In this document: positions 34,066-41,875 of the stretch, one piece after another
Layout: the number at the start of each line of letters is the position of its first letter
Numbering within the stretch: position 1 is the first letter of the stretch
Origin: DTWD01 sp963662965
GTDB lineage: Bacteria > Acidobacteriota > Vicinamibacteria > Vicinamibacterales > UBA8438
DNA: 64,000 nucleotides
Assembly: GCA_963662965.1 (NCBI GenBank)
Contig: OY759970.1
Location: 3,782,001-3,846,000, forward strand
Reading direction: 5' to 3'
Translations under genes and position numbers: made by a program
The notes under the pieces: generated by a model
Seen by the model: only the letters and a program-made list of their open reading frames with translations
Databases searched by the model: none
Told to the model about the DNA's origin: nothing

Positions 34066-34250
34066 TGTTCAAACTAGTGACGACAGTACGCGGCGGCGCG
34101 GTGAACGCCGCCGCCGCCTCGGCCCGCTACGCCTCGGCGGACGAGGCGCGGGACGCCGCCAAGCAGCTGATGCACGAGCACCAGCGCGTTGTGCGGGTGA
34201 TGATCATCGAGGAGCCGTCTCGGTTCGTCGAGTGGATGGACCGGAGTTGA
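34062..34250 (+). CDS. Small hypothetical protein
   Basis: 62 residues beginning MMFKLVTTVRGGAVNAAAAS and ending RFVEWMDRS. A short basic, helix-rich protein with no cysteine or membrane segment. Its start overlaps the end of the DUF3810 gene by four bases, which supports translation as part of that operon. I do not recognise a family. A copy of the dispersed repeat starts at the next base after the stop codon. Confidence 0.6.
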   Translation: MMFKLVTTVRGGAVNAAAASARYASADEARDAAKQLMHEHQRVVRVMIIEEPSRFVEWMDRS

Positions 34251-34343
34251 GGGCGCGCACAGCGCGCCCCCGCGGGAACGGAGCGTGGCTTTGGGGCCCC
34301 CGCGAGTGACCGCGACGGGGTTCGGGGCAGTCAGCCCAGACTG
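34251..34343 (+). repeat. GC-rich three-hairpin intergenic repeat
   Basis: GGGCGCGCACAGCGCGCCC palindrome, then CGCGGGAACGGAGCGTGGC...CCGCGAGTGACCGCG, then CGGGGTTCGGGGCAGTCAG-CCCAGACTGAGA. It fills almost the whole gap between two convergent genes. Confidence 0.85.
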
Positions 34344-34346
34344 AGA

Positions 34347-34643
34347 TTAGTTTGCCGCCAGGTGATAATGCTGCACGACTGCCGCCACCGTCGGCAGCAT
34401 GTCGGGGGCGTCAGGTTCGCTGGTGCGCACCACTTCTCCCAGGCAGCGGATTCGACTCCCCGGCGTCGTCTTGTCGGCCGACGGCAGCTCCAGCACGAGC
34501 TCGAGCGGCTGACGCGGCTGCGCGCCGACGTCAGACCGAAACAGCGGCCCGCTGTGCTGCCGCCGAAACAAGACGCCCGACCGGCTGATGTTCTCTGTTT
34601 GGCCGGTCTCCCAGTGGGTGGCGCCGACGAGGCGATAGCGCAA
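34347..34643 (-). CDS. PilZ-domain protein
   Basis: At least 98 residues. The core TENISRSGVLFRRQHSG is the second half of the PilZ c-di-GMP-binding signature ((D/N)xSxxG); the first half, RxxxR, would be just upstream (LRYRLVG). The rest (LELVLELPSADK, then GEVVRTSEPD) fits the PilZ beta barrel. The open frame continues upstream without a clear ATG; TTG 34643 is the last start within it and the true start may be up to about 90 bases earlier. It probably binds c-di-GMP. It stands alone and ends four bases from the repeat. Confidence 0.72.
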   Translation of the reverse strand: MRYRLVGATHWETGQTENISRSGVLFRRQHSGPLFRSDVGAQPRQPLELVLELPSADKTTPGSRIRCLGEVVRTSEPDAPDMLPTVAAVVQHYHLAAN

Positions 34644-34938
34644 CGCGGTTTGCGAGGCACGCCGTACGGTGGTCGCTGCTCGTCCCGCGGCGTCGCGCCA
34701 TCGACATAAACGCTTGCCGGGATCGGCATGGCCTGACCCGCACTGGGGTCGAGGCTGGTAGCTGGCGGAGCAGACATTATTTAGCCTTTCATCTTCCGGA
34801 CCGTGGTCGATGCTGCAAGTGGCGGGCCACCAACGGATTCTTTGGTATCGTCTTCGTTAACATACCGCAAGTAAACATCTTGACTGGAGCCTTGACCGGT
34901 TGTCGGGAGACGGTCGAGTCGGGAACGTCGCATCGCGT

Positions 34939-34958
34939 GTCTCGTTTCAAGACGAGAC
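34939..34958 (+). promoter_or_regulatory. Hairpin in leader of DUF5916 gene
   Basis: GTCTCGT (34939-34945) and ACGAGAC (34952-34958) form a perfect 7-bp stem around a 6-nt loop, about 33 bp upstream of the start codon at 34992. It could be an operator or an mRNA leader structure; no run of T follows, so it is not a typical terminator. Confidence 0.35.
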
Positions 34959-34991
34959 GCCGAATTTCGACATCGGCCCGAAACACCTAGG

Positions 34992-37823
34992 ATGACGCGC
35001 GGAACTGTGGTGGAAACGGGACTAACCGGTGTGGTACGAGCGACCGTGGTGGCCCAGGTCGCCTTAGCGCTGGGAACTCTCCCCGTGGCGGCGCAGCCGG
35101 CCGTCGACGCCGAGCCGCTCGTTGTGGTCGTCCTGCCGTTCGAGAACATGACGGGTGACCCGGAGATCGACTGGATCGGCATCGGCGTAGCCGACAACGT
35201 GCTGGCGGCGGCGGCCCACGAGGCGGGGATTGCGTCGGTCGTGCGCGGGTCGTCGACGCTGGGGGAGGGCGACGCCGCCGGTCTTGGGTCGGCCGGGTCG
35301 GTTGCGGACCGTCACGATGGGCGGTGGGTCGTCGTCGGCGCGGTGCAGCGTGCCGGCGACCAATTCAGAATCACCGGCCGGGTGATCGACGGGCGGACCG
35401 GTACGACGACGCGAAGCGTGACCGAGGACGGTACCTTCGGCGAGCTTTTTGCGTTGCAGGATCGAGTCGCCGCGGCGCTATTGGACGGCTTGGCGATGTC
35501 GGTCGCCTCGATCTCGCCAGAGCCCGAGCGTGTCCGGCCGGCGCCCCGCGATGAGTCAGCCGCGGCACGTGACGCGACGTCGCGTCTCCCGCTCGGCGTC
35601 GTGATCGATGGGCCGCCGCCGCCGGTGCCGCCTGCCGTCATCAATCGAGTCGGCGGACAGGTGACCATGCGGGCGATCCGGGTGAGGGAGCCGCTGAACG
35701 TCGACGGACGCCTCGACGAAGCGGTGTACGACGAGGTGCCGCCGGTCTCCGACTTCATCCAGCAGCTCCCCGACGAGGGAGCGCCAGCCACCGAACGGAC
35801 CGACGCGTGGGTCTTGTTCGACGACGAGAACTTCTACGTCTCGGGACGCTGTTGGGATAGTGCCCCCCCGGAGGAGTGGATCGCCAACGAGATGCGACGC
35901 GATTCGTTCAATCTGTTGAACAACGACCTCTTCGGTTTTCTTATCGATACGTTCTACGACCGTCGGAACGCCCTGCTGTTCTATGCCAACCCGATCGGGG
36001 GATTCGTCGATCAGGCGATCACCAACGAGGGCAACCCGAACCGGGATTGGAATCCGGTGTGGGACGTGAAGACCGGTCGATTCGATGGCGGGTGGACGAT
36101 CGAGATGGTCGTGCCGTTCAAGTCGCTGCGCTACCGGCCGACCCGCGACCAAGTGTGGGGGATTCAGATCCGACGGACGGTGCTCCGCAAGAACGAGTGG
36201 GCGTACCTGACCGCGATTCCGATCTCCGCCGCCGGCTTTGGCGGGCGCGGCGGAGTCTTCCGGGTGTCGGCGGCCGGCACGCTCGTCGGCCTCGAGGCGC
36301 CCGCCGGTGGCAAGAACCTCGAGATCAAGCCGTACGCGATCGGGGGCGTGACGACCGACCTGAACGCGGTCCCCCAGAAGCGCGGGGAGGGTGACGGCGA
36401 CCTCGGCCTCGACGTGAAGTACGGCGTGACGCAGAACCTCACGGCCGACTTCACGTTGAACACCGACTTCGCACAAGTCGAGGTCGACGAGCAACAGGTC
36501 AACCTGACGCGCTTCAACCTCTTCTTTCCGGAGAAGCGGGAGTTCTTCCTCGAAGGCCGCGGCATCTTCGAGTTCGCGCGCGCGGGATTCCGTGCGGGCG
36601 GCGTCCGGCGGGGCGGCGTGTTCGGCGGGGACGCGCCCACGCTGTTCTACAGCCGCCGCATCGGCCTCAAGGGGAGTACGGTGGTGCCGATCATTGGCGG
36701 CGGCCGACTAACCGGCAAGGCGGGCGCGTTCGATGTCGGCGCGCTGAGCATCCAGACCGACGACGAGCCGCTCTCGGGGGCGGTCGACACGAACTTCACG
36801 GTGATGCGGATCAAACGAGACCTGCTTCGGCGGAGTAGCGTCGGCGCGATTCTCATTAACCGTTCCGTCTCCGTCGTCGGTGAGGGCTCGAATCAGGCGT
36901 ACGGCGTCGACGGCAGCTTTTCGTTCTACGACAACGTCAATTTTCTCGGGTACTACGCTAAGACGCAGACGTCTGGCATCAGCGGGCGCGACCAGAGCTA
37001 TCAAGGGCGATTCGACTACGGAGCCGACCGCTACGGCCTCAGCGTGGAGCACTTGTTGGTCGAGGACAACTTCATCCCGGAAGTCGGCTTCCTGCGTCGC
37101 GACAACTTTCGCCGGACGTGGGCGTTCGGCCGGTTCAGCCCCCGGCCCGCGTCGATCGATGTCGTCCGACAGTTCGTGTTTGATGCGAGCCTCGACTACT
37201 TCCTGACCGCCGACGCGGGTCTCCTCGAAACACGCCAGGTACAGCTCGGTTTCGAAACCGAGTTCGAAAACAGCGACCAGGTCTCGGTGCGGATGAACGA
37301 CAACTACGAGCTGTTGATGGCGCCGTTTTCACCTGGCGGAAAGCTCTCGATCCCAGTGGGCGGATACGACTTCACCGATCTTCGGATGTCGTATGGGTTC
37401 GGGCCGCAGCGTCGATACTCCGGGAGGGTGGCGCTCACGACGGGCGGCTACTTCCACGGCGACCTCACATCGCTCGACTTCAGCCGCGGCCGCGTCGAAG
37501 TGGTGCCGCAGTTGTCGATTGAGCCGAGCGTCTCCTTGAACTGGATCGACCTTCCGGATGGTTCGTTTCGTACCGATCTGGTGCGCGCGCGGGTCAACTA
37601 CACGTTCTCACCGCGCATGTTCTTCAGCGGGTTTGTGCAGTACAACTCGACGCATGACACGCTGGGGACCAACCTTCGTCTACGGTGGGAGTATTCACCG
37701 GGGAGCGAGCTGTTCGTCGTCTACACGGAAGAGCAAGACACCGATCCGATCCGGCCAGATCGCTACAGCCAGCTTCGCAATCGCGGGTTCGTGGTCAAGG
37801 TGAACCGGCTATTCCGCTACTAG
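34992..37823 (+). CDS. DUF5916 outer-membrane protein with N-terminal TolB/CsgG-like and CBM9-like domains
   Basis: 943 residues with a signal peptide (about 1-35). Residues about 38-200 (VVVVLPFENMTGDPEIDWIG) resemble the TolB/FlgO-type domain usually found in adenylate-cyclase-like or TPR proteins; its fusion here is unusual. Residues about 225-420 form a CBM9-like beta sandwich (LNVDGRLDEAVYDEVPPVSD, AWVLFDDENFYVSGRCWDS). The remainder is the DUF5916 beta barrel (FFPEKREFFLEGRGIF), ending in an aromatic residue (NRLFRY) as outer-membrane barrels do. A role in carbohydrate or protein handling at the surface is inferred only. It is a single-gene transcript with PadR convergent downstream. 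Confidence 0.85.
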   Translation: MTRGTVVETGLTGVVRATVVAQVALALGTLPVAAQPAVDAEPLVVVVLPFENMTGDPEIDWIGIGVADNVLAAAAHEAGIASVVRGSSTLGEGDAAGLGSAGSVADRHDGRWVVVGAVQRAGDQFRITGRVIDGRTGTTTRSVTEDGTFGELFALQDRVAAALLDGLAMSVASISPEPERVRPAPRDESAAARDATSRLPLGVVIDGPPPPVPPAVINRVGGQVTMRAIRVREPLNVDGRLDEAVYDEVPPVSDFIQQLPDEGAPATERTDAWVLFDDENFYVSGRCWDSAPPEEWIANEMRRDSFNLLNNDLFGFLIDTFYDRRNALLFYANPIGGFVDQAITNEGNPNRDWNPVWDVKTGRFDGGWTIEMVVPFKSLRYRPTRDQVWGIQIRRTVLRKNEWAYLTAIPISAAGFGGRGGVFRVSAAGTLVGLEAPAGGKNLEIKPYAIGGVTTDLNAVPQKRGEGDGDLGLDVKYGVTQNLTADFTLNTDFAQVEVDEQQVNLTRFNLFFPEKREFFLEGRGIFEFARAGFRAGGVRRGGVFGGDAPTLFYSRRIGLKGSTVVPIIGGGRLTGKAGAFDVGALSIQTDDEPLSGAVDTNFTVMRIKRDLLRRSSVGAILINRSVSVVGEGSNQAYGVDGSFSFYDNVNFLGYYAKTQTSGISGRDQSYQGRFDYGADRYGLSVEHLLVEDNFIPEVGFLRRDNFRRTWAFGRFSPRPASIDVVRQFVFDASLDYFLTADAGLLETRQVQLGFETEFENSDQVSVRMNDNYELLMAPFSPGGKLSIPVGGYDFTDLRMSYGFGPQRRYSGRVALTTGGYFHGDLTSLDFSRGRVEVVPQLSIEPSVSLNWIDLPDGSFRTDLVRARVNYTFSPRMFFSGFVQYNSTHDTLGTNLRLRWEYSPGSELFVVYTEEQDTDPIRPDRYSQLRNRGFVVKVNRLFRY

Positions 37824-37902
37824 AGCGTGTTGCACAGTCGTGTCGCGGTTCAATGGGCCGATGACGACCCGCGACGTCAGCACGCGCAGCCACGTCATCG
37901 GT

Positions 37903-38307
37903 CTACCGCGTCGACTGGTCGAGGACGCGCGACAGCACGTCGACCATCTGCTGCCAGTTCTCCGTCTCAGTCTTGAGGTGTCGTCGTCCGATTGCCGTCA
38001 TCCCGGACACCAGGCGCTCCCAGCCGGCGGTCTCCTGCTTGAGACGCCGTCGCCCAGCCACCGTCAGCGTGTAGTACTTGGCGCGACGCTTGTTCTCGCT
38101 TTCGCCCCAGGTCGACGCGATCAATCCCTGGTGCTCGAGGCGGTTGAGCGCGGGATACAGCGACCCCTGCGGGACGTTGAGCACCCGCTGCGAGATCTGT
38201 TGGATGTGTAGCAGCACGCCGTAGCCGTGGAGGCGCTTGAGCGACACCGCTTTCAAGATCAACAGGTCGAGCGTCCCCGGCAGGATGTCGGTCGAGTGGC
38301 TGTCCAC
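37903..38307 (-). CDS. PadR-family transcriptional regulator
   Basis: 134 residues with the PadR winged helix: GTLDLLILKAVSLKRLHGYG, then VPQGSLYPALNRLEHQGLI, the DNA-contacting helix, then RRAKYYTLTVAGRRRL, the wing. A C-terminal helical dimerisation part (ENWQQMVDVLSRVLDQ) is of the short subfamily-1 type. In Acidobacteriota such genes commonly control adjacent ABC permease genes, but no such gene is next to it here, so its target is unknown. It converges on the DUF5916 gene. Confidence 0.92.
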   Translation of the reverse strand: MDSHSTDILPGTLDLLILKAVSLKRLHGYGVLLHIQQISQRVLNVPQGSLYPALNRLEHQGLIASTWGESENKRRAKYYTLTVAGRRRLKQETAGWERLVSGMTAIGRRHLKTETENWQQMVDVLSRVLDQSTR

Positions 38308-38385
38308 GTGTTACTCGTAGATGGGCCAGGAGAATGCCGGCGATTCTCCTGGTTTGTCAAGGAGAGTCCCCAGGGCCCGGCTACG

Positions 38386-39285
38386 TCAGGACGGCGTCAG
38401 CCCGAGATTCCGCAGGATCGCCAGCGCCGACCGTGATCGGTTGAGCGAATAGAGATGCAAGCCGGGGGCGCCGGCGGCGAGCAGTGCTTCACATTGGCGC
38501 GAGGCGTATTCGATTCCGAATTCCGTGACCGCTCCGTCGTCGTCCCCGAGCTCGTCGAGCTTCGCTACCACGGGTGAGGGAAGGGTCGCGCCGCAGAGCG
38601 CCGTGAATCGTTTGATCTGCGCACTGTTGAGGATCGGTAGGATGCCCGGCGTAATGGGAACCCGTACCCCGAGTCGGTTTGTCAGGTAATCGACCATCTC
38701 GAAGTAATCGGCGTTGTCGAAGAAGAGCTGGGTCAAGATGAACTGCGCGCCGTGCTCGACCTTGGCCTGCAGCCGCTGCCAGTCGACCTGCTTGCTCTCG
38801 GGGCACGCCATATGGCCCTCGGGGAAGCCGGCGCAGCCGATCGACACCTCGGCGGTGTTGAGCTTGATGAAGTCGATCAGCTGGTAGGCATACTCGAAGC
38901 TGTGGTCGGGCGTGACGACGGTGGGTTGGTCGGCCGGTGGATCGCCTCGCAGCGCGAGGATATTGCGAATGCCGCGCGCCTCGGCGTCAGTGACGTACTT
39001 GCGGACGTCCGCGACGGACGTGCTGAGGCAGGTCAGGTGGGCCATGCCGACCAGTCCGAAGTCGCGCTGAATGCGATCGACGACCTCGAGCGTCTTGTCG
39101 CGCGTGCTGCCGCCCGCCCCGTAGGTCACCGAGCAGAAGTCAGGCCGCGCCTCGGCGAGTCGCGGCAAGACGCGCTCGTAGAGACTCTCGTCGCCCTTTG
39201 GCGTCTTCGGCGGGAAGAATTCGATCGAGATCACCGGCCGGTCGGCCGCCCGCTTCGCGGCGTAGATCTCGGGGATCGACTTCAT
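38386..39285 (-). CDS. metF: Methylenetetrahydrofolate reductase
   Basis: About 299 residues from ATG 39285 (MKSIPEIYAAKRAAD); ATG 39309 (MAPAEKRD) is an in-frame alternative. The FAD enzyme reduces 5,10-methylene-THF to 5-methyl-THF for methionine synthesis. Signature parts are ISIEFFPPKTPKGDESLYE with the catalytic Glu, FCSVTYGAGGSTRDKTLEVV, RNILALRGDPP, and FILTQLFFDNADYFEMVDYL. Length is normal for bacterial MetF. The gene is monocistronic. The start lies about 72 bp from the divergent OPT transporter start. Confidence 0.95.
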   Translation of the reverse strand: MKSIPEIYAAKRAADRPVISIEFFPPKTPKGDESLYERVLPRLAEARPDFCSVTYGAGGSTRDKTLEVVDRIQRDFGLVGMAHLTCLSTSVADVRKYVTDAEARGIRNILALRGDPPADQPTVVTPDHSFEYAYQLIDFIKLNTAEVSIGCAGFPEGHMACPESKQVDWQRLQAKVEHGAQFILTQLFFDNADYFEMVDYLTNRLGVRVPITPGILPILNSAQIKRFTALCGATLPSPVVAKLDELGDDDGAVTEFGIEYASRQCEALLAAGAPGLHLYSLNRSRSALAILRNLGLTPS

Positions 39286-39356
39286 GTCCCTCTTTTCGGC
39301 TGGAGCCATACAGGACCGTAGCCGCACGGTAGCATCCAGGACGCTAGACTTACCGA

Positions 39357-41345
39357 ATGGAGCCGACGCGCGAGACCTCATCAGCCTCGTTCACGCCGTT
39401 CGTTCCCGAGGCGACCGACCTGCCGGAGTTGACGTTCAAGGCCGTGGCCATCGGCACCGTGCTGGCCATCGTGCTCGGCACCGCCAACGCGTATCTGGGG
39501 ATGAAGGCCGGTCTCACGGTCGCCGCCACCTTTCCCGCGGCGGTCGTGGCGATGGCCGCGTTGCGACTCCTGGGTGGATCGATTCTCGAAGAGAACATGA
39601 CGCGGACGACGGCATCGGTCGGCGAGGCGCTCGTCGCCGGCGCCATTTTCACGATCCCGGCGTTCGTGATCAGCGGCGTCTGGGACGAGCTGCGGTACTG
39701 GGAGAGCACCGCCATCATGCTGGTCGGCGGCCTGCTCGGCGTCCTCTTCATCATCGTGCTCCGCCGGACGCTGGTCGTCGAGGCGGACCTGCCGTTTCCC
39801 GAGAGCGTGGCGGCGGCGGAGCTGGTCAAGGCGGGCCAAGGGGGGCAGCAGACCGGGGCGGCGTTCGTCTTCAAGGCGATGGGGATCGCCGGCCTGTGGG
39901 AGCTGGTCAAGAACGGCAACGGCGTAAAGCTCGTCGCCGACTCCGCGACGACGTTTGTCTCGTTCGGACGGTCGACCATCGAGATGCTCGGTCAGCCGAT
40001 CAGCTACGTCGGCGGGTTTCTGTTGCAGTCGCCGGCGGCGTCCCCGGCGCTCGTCGGCGTTGGCTTCATCGTCGGTCCGCAGATCGCGGCGACGCTCTTC
40101 GCCGGAGCGGTCATGGGCTGGCTGCTGCTGGTACCGCTCGGTCTCTTCCTCAACCCGCAGCTCGCCGCGCAGGCGACCGATCAGGCAGCCCTCATCGAGC
40201 TGAGCACCGAGGTGTGGCTACGGCAGGTTCGCCCCCTCGCCGTCGGCACGATGATCGTGGCGGCGTTCTACACGCTGTTCAAGCTGCGGACGTCGCTGAT
40301 CCAGGGCATCGGCAGCGCGATCGGCGACCTCAAGGCGTCGCAAGTCGGGTCCGGCGCTCGGCTCGACGTCGACCTCGACTTCAAGAAGACCGTGATGGGG
40401 ATCGGCGTGCTGTCGATCCCGCTGTTCGGCATCTACTGGTACTTCAGTCAGAGTCTTATGGGGGCGGTGTTGCTGACCGTCATGATGGTCATTCTCGGCT
40501 TCTTGTTCGCAGCGGTCGCCGGCTACCTCGTCGGGCTGCTCGGGAGCTCCAACAATCCGATCAGCGGATTGACGCTCAGCACGCTGCTCATTGCCGCCAT
40601 CGTCATGGTGTTCATTGGCGTCACTGGGTCGAGCGGCATTATGGGCGTGCTCGGTGTCGCCGGGGTCGTCTGCTGCGCCTGCGGGATTGCGGGTGACATG
40701 CTCCAGGACCTGAAGGTCGGGCACATCCTTGGTGGCACGCCTTGGAAGATGCAGGTCGGCGAGCTGATCGGGGTGACGGTTGCGGCCCTCGTGCTGATCT
40801 GGCCAATGATCGCGATGGACCGCGTCTATGAGATCGGCAGCAGCGAGCTCCCGGCGCCGCAGGCCGGATTGATGGCGCTGATGGCACAGGGCATCGTCGG
40901 CGGCGAGATGGCGTGGCCGCTGGTGGTGGCCGGTATGGCGCTGGCGGGCGGTCTGATCCTCATCAACGCGCCGTCACCGATGTTGATTGCCGTCGGGATG
41001 TACCTCCCGTTCCCGTCAACGACGGCGATCTTCGTCGGCGGTCTCGTTGCCTGGTGGCTCACGCGAAGGCTCGACGCGGAGCAGGCGACGGCCGAGGAGC
41101 GGACACGCGCGACGAATACCGGCGTGCTGCTCTCCTCCGGCTTCATCGCCGGCGAGGCGCTGATGGCGGTGCTCCTCGCGTTCGTCGTGCTGGCGAGCGA
41201 GGTCATGCCCGGACTCGTCCTGCCGCAATACGCAAACAGCGCCGTCGTCGGCGCCCTCATCTTCATCCTCCTCTTCTACATGCTGGTTCAGGTGCCGCTG
41301 GCGGCGATGCGGTCTGGGACGCCCGGCACGAAGATCGATTCATGA
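39357..41345 (+). CDS. OPT-family oligopeptide/metal-chelate transporter
   Basis: 662-residue inner-membrane protein with about 15 hydrophobic helices, matching the prokaryotic OPT family. Recognisable are TFKAVAIGTVLAIVLGTANA followed by YLGMKAGLTVAATFPAAVV, the conserved PFPESVAAAELVKAG loop, and GDMLQDLKVGHILGGTPWKM, the most conserved OPT motif. Substrates of the family are small peptides or metal-chelate complexes. The downstream PqqD-like gene begins seven bases after the stop, so the two are probably one operon. Confidence 0.93.
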   Translation: MEPTRETSSASFTPFVPEATDLPELTFKAVAIGTVLAIVLGTANAYLGMKAGLTVAATFPAAVVAMAALRLLGGSILEENMTRTTASVGEALVAGAIFTIPAFVISGVWDELRYWESTAIMLVGGLLGVLFIIVLRRTLVVEADLPFPESVAAAELVKAGQGGQQTGAAFVFKAMGIAGLWELVKNGNGVKLVADSATTFVSFGRSTIEMLGQPISYVGGFLLQSPAASPALVGVGFIVGPQIAATLFAGAVMGWLLLVPLGLFLNPQLAAQATDQAALIELSTEVWLRQVRPLAVGTMIVAAFYTLFKLRTSLIQGIGSAIGDLKASQVGSGARLDVDLDFKKTVMGIGVLSIPLFGIYWYFSQSLMGAVLLTVMMVILGFLFAAVAGYLVGLLGSSNNPISGLTLSTLLIAAIVMVFIGVTGSSGIMGVLGVAGVVCCACGIAGDMLQDLKVGHILGGTPWKMQVGELIGVTVAALVLIWPMIAMDRVYEIGSSELPAPQAGLMALMAQGIVGGEMAWPLVVAGMALAGGLILINAPSPMLIAVGMYLPFPSTTAIFVGGLVAWWLTRRLDAEQATAEERTRATNTGVLLSSGFIAGEALMAVLLAFVVLASEVMPGLVLPQYANSAVVGALIFILLFYMLVQVPLAAMRSGTPGTKIDS

Positions 41346-41352
41346 TGGAATC

Positions 41353-41682
41353 ATGACCGACGCCGAACGGTTCTGGACCGCGCAGCCGCATCGGCGATTG
41401 GAGTGGCGAGAGAGTGACGACGGTCGCTGCGTCGTGCTCCGTCCACGGCTCGGCGAAGGGCGAGTCGGGCGGTGGCTTGCTGCCCGACTGTCGGATCCGT
41501 ACTACCGGATTCGACTCGATGCCGTCGGCACCTTCATCTGGAAGGCGTGCGACGGGGAGACGCCGCTCATGGTCATCGCCGAGCGGATGCGCGAGCGGTT
41601 CGGATCCGAGGTCGAGCCGGCCGAGGAGCGTCTCGGGAAGTTCGTGCAGACCATGTTCCGGTCCAGGCTCATCGCGGTGTAG
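41353..41682 (+). CDS. PqqD-family peptide chaperone-like protein
   Basis: 109 residues. The C-terminal two thirds fit the PqqD/RRE fold: YYRIRLDAVGTFIWKACDGE then TPLMVIAERMRERFG, matching the L(D)xxGxxIWxxCDG motif. PqqD domains bind leader peptides of RiPP precursors and present them to a modifying enzyme. No precursor or modifying enzyme lies next to it, although a radical SAM gene is elsewhere in the window. Odd feature: the last about 66 bp of the gene (41617-41682) are present again at 41798-41875, separated by a copy of the dispersed repeat. Confidence 0.78.
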   Translation: MTDAERFWTAQPHRRLEWRESDDGRCVVLRPRLGEGRVGRWLAARLSDPYYRIRLDAVGTFIWKACDGETPLMVIAERMRERFGSEVEPAEERLGKFVQTMFRSRLIAV

Positions 41683-41697
41683 GCCGGCTCGGTGTAG

Positions 41698-41793
41698 GGC
41701 GCGCACGGCGCGCCCCGCCGGCACGGAGTGGGGCGAAGGGGCTCCCGCGAGTGCCGGCGACGGGGTTCGGGGCAGTCAGCTCCGTCTGAGATT
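41698..41793 (+). repeat. GC-rich three-hairpin intergenic repeat between duplicated gene ends
   Basis: GGGCGCGCACGGCGCGCCC palindrome, CGCCGGCACGGAGTGGGG...GCGAGTGCCGGCG, then CGGGGTTCGGGGCAGTCAG-CTCCGTCTGAGATT. It is flanked on both sides by copies of the pqqD-like 3' end. Confidence 0.88.
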
Positions 41794-41797
41794 CACC

Positions 41798-41875
41798 CCG
41801 GCCGAGGAGCGTCTCGGGAAGTTCGTCCAGACGATGCTTCGGTCTCGTCTCATCGAGGTCGGTACCGATTCGTGA
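41798..41875 (+). pseudogene. Duplicated 3' end of the PqqD-like gene
   Basis: Begins with 29 bases identical to 41617-41645, then diverges at scattered positions. It encodes PAEERLGKFVQTMLRSRLIE followed by VGTDS and TGA, against PAEERLGKFVQTMFRSRLIA followed by V in the intact gene. No start codon or upstream half is present. Its last bases overlap the end of nadE on the other strand. It is either the relic of a second tandem pqqD gene or the original end displaced by repeat insertion. Confidence 0.75.

Noticed and set aside
39284..40696. 470-codon frame overlapping the OPT transporter in another frame
   Set aside because: Lacks membrane segments and is Arg/Gly rich; the OPT frame is unmistakable.
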